Numbered from the stretch's first letter, positions 18,654-27,159 are shown. The stretch is 64,000 bases of DNA from Lentzea terrae (GCF_003265345.1 NZ_QFWW01000013.1:125321-189320), one strand, 5' to 3'. The notes: generated from the letters alone by a model not told the origin. Numbers and translations: made by a program.

Positions 18654-18842
18654 TCAGCCGGCTCGGTTTCTGGCCTTCGCGGTGGCCGGGACGCGCTTGC
18701 GGCGCGTGCTGTGCAGGAGAAATGCGCCCACGAGCAGGAGGACGATTCCCGCGACGATCCACCACGTCACGTTCGCGCCGGTGACCGCGAGGGCTCCGAC
18801 ACCCGTGCCGACACCGATGCCGGTACCGGGGACCTTGTACAT
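18654..18842 (-). CDS. 62-residue protein consisting of a sorting-signal-like tail (LAVTG, helix, basic end)
   Basis: The protein has a short glycine-rich head (GTGIGVGTGVG), then LAVTG, one hydrophobic helix (VTWWIVAGIVLLLVGAFLL) and a basic end (STRRKRVPATAKARNRAG). That order is a cell-wall sorting signal of the LAxTG type read by class E sortases in actinobacteria, but there is no signal peptide and almost no body. It lies 12 bases downstream of the choice-of-anchor P-type gene, so the two are co-transcribed. It may be a minimal substrate or a decoy of the exosortase/sortase system, or a plain small membrane protein. Confidence 0.6.
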   Translation of the reverse strand: MYKVPGTGIGVGTGVGALAVTGANVTWWIVAGIVLLLVGAFLLHSTRRKRVPATAKARNRAG

Positions 18843-18854
18843 CTGCCGCTCCTC

Positions 18855-19619
18855 TTAGGCCGCGTTGAGCGACGCGCGGCGGCGCAGCGCCACGAAGGCG
18901 ACCGGAGCGGCGACGACACCGAGCAGGCCGAGGCCGATCCACAGGCCCGCACCCGACGCCATCGGGATGGGCAGGCCGGCGGGACCGCAGGTGGCGGACG
19001 AGATGATCACGTCGCCGGTGCCGATGGAGCCGAGCTTGCCCTGCAGCAGCTTGATGTGAATCGCGTTCACGGTGAGGCTGCCGTCGTTGTTCTTGATCTG
19101 CTCGTTGAAGATCACCTCAGCGATCTTGATGCCGGCCAGCTGCACGTCGAGAACCGTGTTGGCCGCTGGATCGGCGTTGACCTGGCCGAGCTTGCCGAGG
19201 TTGACGCCCGCGAGCTTGGACTTGCCGGCCAGACCCTTCTGGGTCGCCGTGCACTCCGCCTCGACCAGCTCGGCGGAGATCTTGCCGGTGACCTTGGACA
19301 GCAGGTCGACCCGCACGTCCGCGGTGCTCGCCCGCGAGTACACGCCACCGGACTTCTCGTCCCGCGACGCGGAGGCGTTGATGAGACCGGTCTTCAAGAT
19401 CCCGGGCAGATCAACACCGGCGAACGTGTTCTGCGTCGGCCCGTTCGCGTTGGCGGCGGCGAACGGTTCGGCGTTGACCGCCGGGTTGCCGAGCAGCGTC
19501 ACGTTGAGCTTCGCACCGTATGCCGAGGCGTCCCCCGGAGCGGCCGAAGCAGGTGCGGCACCGACCAGGAGTGCGGCAATCGCGATGACTCCTGCCAGTC
19601 CCGTCATTCGGACACGCAT
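18855..19619 (-). CDS. Secreted anchored protein, choice-of-anchor P type (putative exosortase P substrate)
   Basis: 254 residues from ATG 19619. A Sec signal peptide (MTGLAGVIAIAALLVGAAPASA) is followed by a ~190-residue beta-rich domain. The C-terminal tripartite tail has a short polar linker (GLPIPMASG), one hydrophobic helix (LWIGLGLLGVVAAPVAFVAL) and RRR. This architecture, directly divergent from an exosortase gene, matches the choice-of-anchor P proteins paired with exosortase P in actinobacteria. I infer that XrtP removes the tail and attaches the protein at the surface. Confidence 0.75.
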   Translation of the reverse strand: MRVRMTGLAGVIAIAALLVGAAPASAAPGDASAYGAKLNVTLLGNPAVNAEPFAAANANGPTQNTFAGVDLPGILKTGLINASASRDEKSGGVYSRASTADVRVDLLSKVTGKISAELVEAECTATQKGLAGKSKLAGVNLGKLGQVNADPAANTVLDVQLAGIKIAEVIFNEQIKNNDGSLTVNAIHIKLLQGKLGSIGTGDVIISSATCGPAGLPIPMASGAGLWIGLGLLGVVAAPVAFVALRRRASLNAA

Positions 19620-19914
19620 GAAACTCCTTCCCTTGGTTCCTCCGACCCCAGGGCACGTTGGAACCAATCTGGTTCACGCTTTCCGGGGGCAATTACCGGC
19701 ATCGGCTTTCTTTCGAGGGAACTGAGGGTTACTCCCCGTATCGAGCGACACGACCACTCGACTCGCCCAATCAGCGCCACTCATCGTGGGTTTTTTGATC
19801 AATTTCCGGTTACGGCGTCACTCGATCCGGGGATGAGGGCTGACGTTCCGTCTACCGATGGAACGTCAGGTAGCCCGTCTGGGCGCTCCCTCAATCGGTG
19901 GAAAGGATCCTCGG
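19620..19914. promoter_or_regulatory. 295-base divergent promoter region of the exosortase island
   Basis: The region lies between the oppositely oriented anchored-protein gene and xrtP. It is less GC-rich than its surroundings around 19785-19815 (TTTTTTGATCAATTT), where at least one promoter is likely. No clear palindrome or riboswitch was found. Only the GAAAGGA ribosome site before xrtP at 19901-19907 is clear. Confidence 0.4.
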
Positions 19915-20433
19915 GTGACGCTTGCCGTGCGCCGCACCGCATTCCCGAGCCGGGTGACGGTGGTCGTCCTGCTCACCCTCGCCGCAGGACTCGTGCTCGC
20001 ACACCGCCTGTACCGCACGGCGGAGATCTCGCTGTCCGGCGCGATCCTCAGCCTCATCAGCTCGTACGGCGTGGACGTGATCCCCGAGCGACAGACCGTC
20101 TACTTCGGACTGGGCTCGGACACCCCGCTGGGCCTGCGGATGACGCCGGAGTGCACGTCCGCCTTCCTGGTGTTGCCGCTGATCGTCGTGGGTGCCGTGA
20201 TGATCGCGTTGCGGCCGCGGATCCAGGCTCGCGTGCTGATGGCGCTGGGCATCGCGGCGCTGGCGGTCGTGATCGTGAACCAGTTCCGCGTGCTGACGCT
20301 GGTGGGCCTGGTGGACTGGCTGGGCGTCGACACCGGCTACTACTGGGGCCACACGCTGCTCGGCTCGATGGTGAGCGTGTTCGGTGGCGCGGCGGCGTTG
20401 GTCGCGTTCGTCTGGCTGGCCACCCGGAAGTGA
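19915..20433 (+). CDS. xrtP: Exosortase/archaeosortase family protein, exosortase P type
   Basis: 172 residues with about five membrane helices. The catalytic triad of the family is visible: Cys in RMTPECTSAFLVLPLIVV, Arg in VIVNQFRVLTLVGL and His in YYWGHTLLGSMV. Exosortases are integral-membrane transpeptidase-like enzymes that recognise C-terminal tails of exported proteins; the neighbouring anchored protein is the likely substrate. GTG 19915 is chosen over ATG 19858 because GAAAGGA stands 8 bases ahead. It overlaps the GT2 gene by 4 bases. Assignment to the P subtype rests on the substrate type and recall of that family. Confidence 0.85.
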   Translation: MTLAVRRTAFPSRVTVVVLLTLAAGLVLAHRLYRTAEISLSGAILSLISSYGVDVIPERQTVYFGLGSDTPLGLRMTPECTSAFLVLPLIVVGAVMIALRPRIQARVLMALGIAALAVVIVNQFRVLTLVGLVDWLGVDTGYYWGHTLLGSMVSVFGGAAALVAFVWLATRK

Positions 20434-21800
20434 GCTTCGACCTCGTCCTCGGGTTCACGCAGGCGCTCGCTCTGACGATGAGCGTCGCCTTCGTGACGTA
20501 CGTGTTCGTGATCGTGGTGCCGTACCTGCGGCGCAAACCGGCACCGCTGGGCGAGCCTTCGTCGTTGGAGTGGCACTTCTTCGTGCCGTGCCGCGACGAA
20601 GAGGCGGTCATCGGCGACACGATTCGGTATCTGCGGGGCACTTTCCCCATCGCGCACGTGTGGGTCATCGACGACGACTCCGACGACCACACCGCCGGCG
20701 TCGTGCGGATGTTGAAGCGCAACGGCGGTGTGCGGGACACACACATCCACCTCGTGCAGCGCCAACGTCCGTACGCCCGCACCGGCAAGGGCAACGCGCT
20801 GAACGACGCCTACCGCACGTTGAAGATGTGGATGGGCCGGCGCGCAGACGCCGACCGCGCGATCGTCGTGGTGGTGGACGCGGACGGCCGGCCGGCGCCG
20901 AACTGCCTGGAAGTCTGTGCGGCTGCGCATCTTTTCGGCAACCCGCGCATCGGTGCCGTGCAGGTCGACGTGCGGATGATCAACGCCGGCCAGCGCCAGC
21001 CCGGCGTGTCCCGGTGGCAGCGTGCGTTCGGAGCCGGACTCGTGCGGATGCAGGACCTGGAGTTCCGCACGGCCATCGCGGCGATCCAGCTCTCGCGCGG
21101 CGCCACCGGCACGATCTCCATGGGCGGCAACGGCCAGTTCACCCGACTGTCCGCTTTGGACTCCATCGCCGGGCCGACCGGCAGCCCGTGGCGCGGCTCG
21201 TTGCTGGAGGACTTCGAGCTCGGCGTGCACCTGCTGACCGCGGGCTGGCACACCGGGTTCACGTTGGACACGCACGTGAACCAGGAGGCGCTGTACTCGT
21301 TGCGCCGGTTCCTGGCGCAACGCACCCGTTGGGGCCAGGGCACCATGCAGTGCATGCGTTATCTGCGGCGCATCTGGGACTCCGAGCACCTCACGACTCT
21401 CGGTGCCGCAGAGATGATGTACTACCTCGCGCAACCGTGGATGCAGCTGCTGGGCACGGTGATCTACCCGATTCCGATGGCTCTGCTGGCGTACCGGTTC
21501 GTGGTGTCGCCGGCCGAGGTCGTGGCGTGGTTCAACGATGGCGCGTGGATCCTCTTCACCGTGTACGGCGCGTTCGGACTGTTGCCGTTCATCTTGTGGG
21601 GACCGGTGTACCGCGCGCGTTGCGTGCCCGTGAGCTTCTGGAAGTCCATTGCGTACGGGCTCGGCTACGCGCTGTACATCTACACCTTCTACATCACGTC
21701 GTGGCGCGCGCTGATCCGCTTGGTACGCGGGCACAACGGCTGGACGAAGACCCGCCGCAACACCGAACGCGTGGCGGGCAAGGTCGCGGTGGATGTGTAA
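20430..21800 (+). CDS. Processive-type family 2 glycosyltransferase, membrane bound
   Basis: 456 residues. An N-terminal helix precedes a GT2 domain with WHFFVPCRDEEAVI (nucleotide site), VVVDADGRP (DxD), LLEDFELG (ED) and AQRTRWGQG (QxxRW), the last being the mark of processive beta-glycosyltransferases such as hyaluronan or cellulose synthases. Four or more C-terminal helices follow. It overlaps xrtP by 4 bases, so glycan synthesis and surface-protein processing are translated together. Product unknown; UDP-ManNAc from WecB is a possible donor. Confidence 0.88.
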   Translation: MSFDLVLGFTQALALTMSVAFVTYVFVIVVPYLRRKPAPLGEPSSLEWHFFVPCRDEEAVIGDTIRYLRGTFPIAHVWVIDDDSDDHTAGVVRMLKRNGGVRDTHIHLVQRQRPYARTGKGNALNDAYRTLKMWMGRRADADRAIVVVVDADGRPAPNCLEVCAAAHLFGNPRIGAVQVDVRMINAGQRQPGVSRWQRAFGAGLVRMQDLEFRTAIAAIQLSRGATGTISMGGNGQFTRLSALDSIAGPTGSPWRGSLLEDFELGVHLLTAGWHTGFTLDTHVNQEALYSLRRFLAQRTRWGQGTMQCMRYLRRIWDSEHLTTLGAAEMMYYLAQPWMQLLGTVIYPIPMALLAYRFVVSPAEVVAWFNDGAWILFTVYGAFGLLPFILWGPVYRARCVPVSFWKSIAYGLGYALYIYTFYITSWRALIRLVRGHNGWTKTRRNTERVAGKVAVDV

Positions 21801-21888
21801 CCCGTCACTTTGTGGAGATCCGACAAAGACGTTCTCGAGTTTCCCTGGTTAACCTCAGCTTCTCCGCCATTGCTGCCAGGGAGGGAAC

Positions 21889-22461
21889 GTGACTCTCGCA
21901 CTCGCGCCTCGTCGCACCGTGCTCGCCGACTTCGTGCCGGGCGCGGTGGTCCGCGACCTGACCCTGGTGGTCGCCGGCGCCGCCTTCACCGGCCTCGCCG
22001 CCCAGGTGGCCCTGCCGATCCCGGGCAGCCCGGTGCCGTTGACCGGCCAGACCTTCGCCGCTCTGCTGGTGGGTGCCACGCTCGGGTGGCAGCGCGGCGC
22101 GACCTCGATGCTCCTGTACTTGATCGCGGGCGTCGCCGGCGTGCCGTGGTTCCAGGGCGGTACGTCGGGTGCGCCGGCGTCCCTCGGCTACATCGTGGGC
22201 TTCGTGTTCGCTGGCGCCCTTGTCGGCGCGTTGGCCGGCCGTGGTGGTGACCGCACGCCGTTGCGCGTTGTCGGCACGATGGCGCTGGGCAACCTGGCGA
22301 TCTACGCCGTCGGTGTGCCGTGGCTGACGGCGGTGACCGGGATGTCGCTGTCGAAGGCGGTCGCCGTCGGTGTGCTGCCGTTCCTGCTCGGCGACGCGCT
22401 GAAGATCGCACTGGCGGCCGGTGTGCTGCCGGGAGCCTGGGCGCTCGTCCGGCGCCGGTAA
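21889..22461 (+). CDS. bioY: Biotin transporter BioY (ECF S component)
   Basis: 190 residues with six helices. PIPGSPVPLTGQTFAALLVGATLGWQRGA and LYLIAGVAGVPWF are BioY signatures. BioY binds biotin and normally works with ECF ATPases (BioM) and a T subunit (BioN); neither is adjacent, so it either acts alone or uses shared ECF components. The GTG start follows GGGAGGGAA. The upstream GGTTAACC palindrome at 21847-21854 could be part of a biotin-responsive operator but is short. Confidence 0.92.
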   Translation: MTLALAPRRTVLADFVPGAVVRDLTLVVAGAAFTGLAAQVALPIPGSPVPLTGQTFAALLVGATLGWQRGATSMLLYLIAGVAGVPWFQGGTSGAPASLGYIVGFVFAGALVGALAGRGGDRTPLRVVGTMALGNLAIYAVGVPWLTAVTGMSLSKAVAVGVLPFLLGDALKIALAAGVLPGAWALVRRR

Positions 22462-22492
22462 CGACGTGCGGTCCGCGGCCGAGAAAGTCCGC

Positions 22493-23275
22493 GTGACGAC
22501 GCATACCCCGGAAGAGCTGGGCTGCCTGGCCGGCGGCCCCGGCCGTGCCGCCGAGGTCGCCCTGGCCCGGCTGCTGCAGGCCGGCCTGGTCCGGATCTCC
22601 CGTGACGGCGTGGTGACCGCCGTCCACCAGAACCCCGGCCGGGTGACTCCGCTGGAAGCCCACGTCCTGCAGGGGTTGCGGGGCCGCCGGTACCTGGACG
22701 AGGTGCTGCGCGACGCCGCGGTCTCGGCCGAGGCCGAGGGGCTGCGGTCGCACCTGGCCGGCCGCGGCTTGTTGCGGCGGCGGCGCTCGTTGCGGCCCCG
22801 GCTCTACCCGTGGCTGTTCACGCTGGGCATCGGTCTCGTCCTGTTCGGGTTCGTCGATCTCGTCTTCCCGGACATCACCGAGTCGCTGGCGGACTTCGTG
22901 CCGCGGCTCGCCGAGATCCCGCGCTGGGTCTTCTTCGCGGCCGGGGTTCTGGTGATCGTCTGGGCCTCGGTGCTGGGTGCGCGCGACCCCGGCCGGTTGC
23001 GGACCAGAACCGGATACCGGCTGGTGAACCGGGCCGAGCGGCGCGTCTCGCCGCAGGACCCGCTGGGCGCGGTGGCGTTGCGCGGGCTGCGCGGGAAGAT
23101 CGGCGGGCTCGCGGTCGCCGGGATGTTCGGCCTCACGCCCGTGATGGTCGGGATGCTGCCCGCCCGGGACACCTCGTCCGGCAGCAGCTGCGGAAGTGGC
23201 TGTTCGTCCGGCAGCGGGTGCTCGTCCGGTGGCGACAGCGGTGGCGGCGGCTGCGGTGGCGGAGGCGGTGACTGA
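22493..23275 (+). CDS. TIGR04222-type membrane protein with Cys/Gly/Ser-rich tail
   Basis: About 260 residues. A cytoplasmic N-terminal part is followed by two helices (LFTLGIGLVLFGFVDLVF and VFFAAGVLVIVWASVLG). The last ~35 residues are almost only Ser, Gly and Cys, with CGSGCSSGSGCSSGG repeats. Proteins of this layout are grouped as TIGR04222; no function is known to me. GTG 22493 with GAGAAAG upstream is preferred; GTG 22466 is possible. It lies between bioY and the DinG-like helicase on the same strand. Confidence 0.6.
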   Translation: MTTHTPEELGCLAGGPGRAAEVALARLLQAGLVRISRDGVVTAVHQNPGRVTPLEAHVLQGLRGRRYLDEVLRDAAVSAEAEGLRSHLAGRGLLRRRRSLRPRLYPWLFTLGIGLVLFGFVDLVFPDITESLADFVPRLAEIPRWVFFAAGVLVIVWASVLGARDPGRLRTRTGYRLVNRAERRVSPQDPLGAVALRGLRGKIGGLAVAGMFGLTPVMVGMLPARDTSSGSSCGSGCSSGSGCSSGGDSGGGGCGGGGGD

Positions 23276-23320
23276 GCGGGTCGCACCGGAGTGTCGGACC
23301 CGCCGGGTACGGTCTGTCTC

Positions 23321-25333
23321 GTGCCTGAAGTTCCCCCCACGCTGAGCCTGCTCGAGACCGCCGTCCACGCCGTCGGTGGTGCGGAGCGCCCTGGCCAGGT
23401 GGAGATGGCCGAGGCCGTCGACCACTCGATCCGGACGGGCGAGCATCTCGCCGTGCAGGCGGGGACGGGCACGGGCAAGTCACTGGCGTACCTGGTGCCG
23501 TCGATCAGGCACGCCGTGGCCGAGGCCGAGACGGTGGTGGTCTCCACGGCCACGATCGCCCTGCAACGGCAGCTGGTCGACCGGGATCTGCCGCGGCTCG
23601 CCAAGGCGTTGAAGAAGGAGCTGGGCAGGGAGCCCACGTTCGCGATCCTCAAGGGCCGCAGGAACTACCTGTGCATGCACCGCGTGCACAACGGCGCGCC
23701 CGACGAGCCGGACGAGGCCGCGCTGTTCGACCCGTTCGCGGTGTCGAAGCTCGGGCGCGAGGTGAAGCGGCTGCACGAGTGGTCGTCGGACACCGAGACC
23801 GGCGACCGCGACGAGCTGGTGCCCGGCGTGAGCGAGCAGGCGTGGCGGCAGGTGTCGGTCACGGCGCGCGAGTGCCTGGGCGTGTCGAAGTGCCCGATCG
23901 GGGCCGACTGCTTCGCGGAACGGGCGCGGGCGCAGGCGGGCAAGGCCGACGTGGTGGTCACGAACCACGCGATGCTCGCCATCGACGCGTTGGAGGGCTA
24001 CCAGGTCCTGCCGGACCACGACGTGGTGGTGATCGACGAGGCGCACGACCTCGTCGACCGCGTCACGTCGGTGGCGACGGAGGAGCTGAGCGGGGCGTCC
24101 GTGGCACTGGCCGCGCGCAGGTGCGGCCGGCTGATCGACCAGGACATCGCGGACCGGCTCGCCGAGGCGAGCGACGGGCTGGCGATGATCCTCGAGGACA
24201 TGCCGTCCGGCCGACTCGACGCGCTGCCCCGCGCGTTGGCCGGGGCACTGGCGGCCACCCGCGACGCGGCGCACAACTGCGTGTCGGCGATGGGGCCGGA
24301 GCGCAAGGAGGACCCGGACGGGGCGACGGCGCGCAAGCTCGCGCTGGCGTTGCTCGAAGAGGTGCACGACTGCGCGGTGCGGATCCTCGAGGCGTTCGGC
24401 GAGGAACACGATGTCGTGTGGGTGTCCGGCGACTTCAACCAGAAGGCGCCCGTGCTGCGCGTCGCACCGCTCGGCGTCGGCGGGCTGTTGCGCGAGCGGC
24501 TGTTCGCCAAGCGCACCACGGTTCTCACGTCCGCGACGCTCACGTTGGGCGGCGCGTTCGACACGATGGCGCGGCAGTGGGGCCTGCCGCCGTCGGAGAA
24601 GGTCCGCAAGATCGAGGGCGCGGCCACCGACAAGGAGATCAAGGACGTCGAGGGGCCGAAGTGGACGGGGCTCGACGTCGGCTCGCCGTTCCAGCACGGG
24701 TCGAGCGGAATCCTCTACGTGGCAAGGCATCTGCCGCAGCCGGGCCGTGACGGCCTGCCGCCGGAGTACCTCGACGAGATCGAGGGCCTGGTGAACGCGG
24801 CCGGCGGCAGGGCACTCGGGCTGTTCTCGTCCACGCGGGCGGCCAAGGCGGCCACGGAAGCGTTGCGCGACAAGCTGGAACACCCGATCCTCTGCCAGGG
24901 CGAGGACGCGACGGGCCTGCTGGTCAAGAAGTTCGCCGAGGACGAGCGCACGTGCCTGTTCGGCACGTTGTCGCTGTGGCAGGGCGTCGACGTGCCCGGC
25001 CCGTCGCTGCAGCTCGTGATCATGGACCGCATCCCGTTCCCGCGCCCGGACGACCCGCTGGCCTCGGCCCGCCAGAAGGCCATCAACTCGCGCGGCGGCA
25101 ACGGCTTCCTGACCGTCGCCGCCACGCACGCCGCCCTGCTGCTGGCCCAGGGCGCCGGCCGGTTGCTGCGCTCGATGTCGGACAAGGGCGTGGTGGCCAT
25201 CCTCGACCCGAGGCTGGCCACGGCCCGCTACGGCGGCTTCCTGCGCGCCTCACTCCCCCCGTTCTGGACGACCTACGACTCGGAAGTGGTGCGCGCCGCC
25301 CTCAAACGACTGGACGCGGCCCAGACCCCGTGA
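23321..25333 (+). CDS. DinG/XPD-like ATP-dependent DNA helicase, Rv1329-like
   Basis: 670 residues, superfamily 2. Walker A is LAVQAGTGTGKSLAYLVPS (about residue 50) and the DEAH box is VVVIDEAHDLVDR (about residue 240). Four cysteines (NYLCMH, ARECLG, SKCPIG, DCFAER) match the XPD/DinG iron-sulfur cluster. C-terminal motifs include FGTLSLWQGVDVPGPSLQLV and QGAGRLLRS. A 5'-3' helicase acting on replication or transcription structures. In M. tuberculosis dinG (Rv1329c) flanks pncB, so the exosortase island appears inserted between them here. Confidence 0.93.
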   Translation: MPEVPPTLSLLETAVHAVGGAERPGQVEMAEAVDHSIRTGEHLAVQAGTGTGKSLAYLVPSIRHAVAEAETVVVSTATIALQRQLVDRDLPRLAKALKKELGREPTFAILKGRRNYLCMHRVHNGAPDEPDEAALFDPFAVSKLGREVKRLHEWSSDTETGDRDELVPGVSEQAWRQVSVTARECLGVSKCPIGADCFAERARAQAGKADVVVTNHAMLAIDALEGYQVLPDHDVVVIDEAHDLVDRVTSVATEELSGASVALAARRCGRLIDQDIADRLAEASDGLAMILEDMPSGRLDALPRALAGALAATRDAAHNCVSAMGPERKEDPDGATARKLALALLEEVHDCAVRILEAFGEEHDVVWVSGDFNQKAPVLRVAPLGVGGLLRERLFAKRTTVLTSATLTLGGAFDTMARQWGLPPSEKVRKIEGAATDKEIKDVEGPKWTGLDVGSPFQHGSSGILYVARHLPQPGRDGLPPEYLDEIEGLVNAAGGRALGLFSSTRAAKAATEALRDKLEHPILCQGEDATGLLVKKFAEDERTCLFGTLSLWQGVDVPGPSLQLVIMDRIPFPRPDDPLASARQKAINSRGGNGFLTVAATHAALLLAQGAGRLLRSMSDKGVVAILDPRLATARYGGFLRASLPPFWTTYDSEVVRAALKRLDAAQTP

Positions 25334-25898
25334 TCCGCTCGACGAGCTCGTCCCGGTACTGCTGAGCCTCTTCGAAGCCCGGGTCAGTCGCGTCGGCTCG
25401 TTTCAACGCGCCTTCAAGGATCTTCAACGCCTGACGCTCGTCCCCGCGCGCGTCGGCCTGCCGCGCGGCGTTCTCCATGGCCTTGGCGAGCTTGGTCGTC
25501 GCCTCGGGTTCCTGGGCGGCCTTGTTGATCCGGATCCAGTTGCCACCGGGATCGACCACGCTGAACCCGGTGTACCTGTCGTTGCGCAGCCGCGGCCGGG
25601 TCATCCGCGGAATGCCGGAGATGAGCACCTTCCCGTGCTTCTGCCGCATGCCTTCGGCGAAGGCTTCGTACAACGGCCCGGTGTCCTCCACGATCACCAG
25701 GCACGTGCCGTACGACTGCTCGGGATCGAAGCCGTCCATCCCGAAGAAGTGCAGGTTGATGTCTTCCCGCTTGAGCGCGACGTGCGGGTTCGGCCGCGTC
25801 TGCCGATAGGTGATCTCGAAGCCGAGCATCTCGTAGAACGACGCGATCTCGTCGCTGTCGGGACAGGGCAAGAGGGGAATCGTCAGTTCGTTCGCCAC
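25302..25898 (-). CDS. VOC family (glyoxalase/bleomycin resistance-like) protein
   Basis: 198 residues. TIPLLPCPDSDEIASFYEMLGFE and NLHFFGMDGF plus VVDPGGNWIRI are VOC-fold repeats with likely metal ligands; the family binds metals or sequesters drugs such as bleomycin. A helical C-terminal extension (QALKILEGALKRA) is unusual. It is strongly similar to the protein at 26565-27137 throughout, including the extension, so the two arose by duplication. Its end overlaps the helicase gene by 32 bases. Confidence 0.85.
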   Translation of the reverse strand: MANELTIPLLPCPDSDEIASFYEMLGFEITYRQTRPNPHVALKREDINLHFFGMDGFDPEQSYGTCLVIVEDTGPLYEAFAEGMRQKHGKVLISGIPRMTRPRLRNDRYTGFSVVDPGGNWIRINKAAQEPEATTKLAKAMENAARQADARGDERQALKILEGALKRADATDPGFEEAQQYRDELVERITGSGPRPVV

Positions 25899-25946
25899 CG
25901 CCCGAAGCTAAGCCCGAAACCGTCAAAACGACACGGAGCTATTTGC

Positions 25947-26246
25947 TCAAGCGAACAGCATCGCCGCCCCGCCGAGCAACAACAAAGCTGACACCACCGC
26001 AATCGCGAGCACCCGCCCACGCGGCGTCTGCGCGTGCTTCAACGCGATGCCCAACGGACCAATCCCAGCCACAGCAACCCCTTTCGACGGCATGACCACA
26101 ACAGCGCGCAACGCCCCGAACGCAACCCTCAACGGCGACATGCCGAGCTCGCGCGCCCCAACAACATCCGCTTCCCACTGCTCGCGATAGCGGTCGTCGT
26201 TGATGACCGCCGCAGCGAACCGCACCAACAACAACGCGGCTCTCAT
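25947..26246 (-). CDS. Small membrane protein linked to PadR regulator
   Basis: 99 residues. NDDRYREQWEADVVGARELGMSPLRVAFGALRAVV resembles the soluble prefix found in PadR-linked membrane proteins, and VLAIAVVSALLLLGGAAMLF is a C-terminal helix. It overlaps the padR-type gene by 4 bases and is therefore translated with it. Function unknown; pairs of PadR and a small membrane protein are common in actinobacteria. Confidence 0.6.
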   Translation of the reverse strand: MRAALLLVRFAAAVINDDRYREQWEADVVGARELGMSPLRVAFGALRAVVVMPSKGVAVAGIGPLGIALKHAQTPRGRVLAIAVVSALLLLGGAAMLFA

Positions 26247-26554
26247 TGCGCCGTCCTCGGGACAGGTCGCACTTGTGGCGCCGCCGCGGCTTTCGCGACC
26301 ACCCGGCGAGCCTCCTGCGCCCCCTCGGGTGTCAGCCGGTACATCCGCCGCCGCGGCCCGCGCCGTTCCGCGTCGTCATCCCAGGTCGACGTGACCCAGC
26401 CGGCCCGCTCCAGCCGGTCCAGCAGCGGGTAGACGCTGCCCGATGGCCGGCCGGTCAGCTTGATGATCTCCAGGCCCCAGCGCGGCTCGTCGGTGCCGAG
26501 CAGCACCTCGAGCACGTCGACGGTGGCCTTGCCGATGCGTTGCAGTGGCTCCAC
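26243..26554 (-). CDS. PadR family transcriptional regulator
   Basis: 103 residues from GTG 26554. KATVDVLEVLLGTDEPRWGLEIIKLTG is the first helices of the winged helix, GSVYPLLDRLERAGWVTSTW the recognition part and RRRMYRLTPEGAQEAR the wing. Just upstream CTAC-CTAT-GTAG at 26565-26576 is a small palindrome that includes the stop codon of the preceding VOC gene and may be its operator. Likely autoregulated; ligand unknown. Confidence 0.85.
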   Translation of the reverse strand: MEPLQRIGKATVDVLEVLLGTDEPRWGLEIIKLTGRPSGSVYPLLDRLERAGWVTSTWDDDAERRGPRRRMYRLTPEGAQEARRVVAKAAAAPQVRPVPRTAQ

Positions 26555-26564
26555 GCCACCAATA

Positions 26565-27137
26565 CTACCTATGTAGATTAAGCCGTTCAAGCAGTTCGTC
26601 GCGGAACTCCAACGCCTCAGCCCGTTCGTCCTCCGAGGCATGCGTCTCCCGCACCAACGCCCCTTCGAGGATCTTCAACGCCTGCCGCTCAGCCCCGTGC
26701 GACCCGGCCAGCGTCACCGCGTTGCGCAACGCCCGCGTCAGCCCGTTCCGCGCCGGCTCCCGCTCCCGCACCGCAGGCACCACCCGGATCCAGTTGCCGC
26801 CGGGGTCGACGAAGAGGAACCCGTCCCGCCGTGGCCGGGTCATCCGCGGAATGCCGGTGACCAGCACCTGCCCGTACACCGCGCGCATGCCGACGGCGAA
26901 CGCCTCGTACAGCTCCCGCGGGTCCTCGACCTGGATCAGGCACGAGCTGTACGACCGCTCGACCTCGTAGCCGGGGATGCCGAAGAAGTGGAGGTTGATC
27001 TCCTCGCGCCGCACCGAGAGGTACGCGTTCGGCCGGTACTGCCGATACGTGACCGTGAACCCGAGCATCACGTAGAACTCGGCCACCTCGTCGATGGAGG
27101 CGCACGGCAACAGCGGGATCGTCACCTCGTTGGCCAC
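26565..27137 (-). CDS. VOC family protein, paralogue of 25302-25898
   Basis: 190 residues, the same VOC core (TIPLLPCASIDEVAEFYVMLGF, INLHFFGIPGY, FLFVDPGGNWIRV) and the same helical tail (QALKILEGALV) as its paralogue, with divergence mainly in the linker. It ends 10 bases before the padR start, so VOC, padR and the membrane protein form one unit; the second copy lies beyond them. The arrangement suggests duplication with later insertion of the regulator pair, or duplication around it. Confidence 0.85.
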   Translation of the reverse strand: MANEVTIPLLPCASIDEVAEFYVMLGFTVTYRQYRPNAYLSVRREEINLHFFGIPGYEVERSYSSCLIQVEDPRELYEAFAVGMRAVYGQVLVTGIPRMTRPRRDGFLFVDPGGNWIRVVPAVREREPARNGLTRALRNAVTLAGSHGAERQALKILEGALVRETHASEDERAEALEFRDELLERLNLHR

Positions 27138-27159
27138 GTCGCCAAACTAGACCCAGAGA

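Noticed and set aside
17847-20429. Upstream extension of the GT2 frame, antisense to wecB and the anchored-protein gene
   Set aside because: It is open only because of GC bias; the GT2 domain starts at GTG 20430, overlapping xrtP.
23170-23275. Cys/Gly-rich tail as a bacteriocin-like peptide gene
   Set aside because: It is the in-frame C-terminus of a two-helix membrane protein, with no separate start, ribosome site or modification gene nearby.
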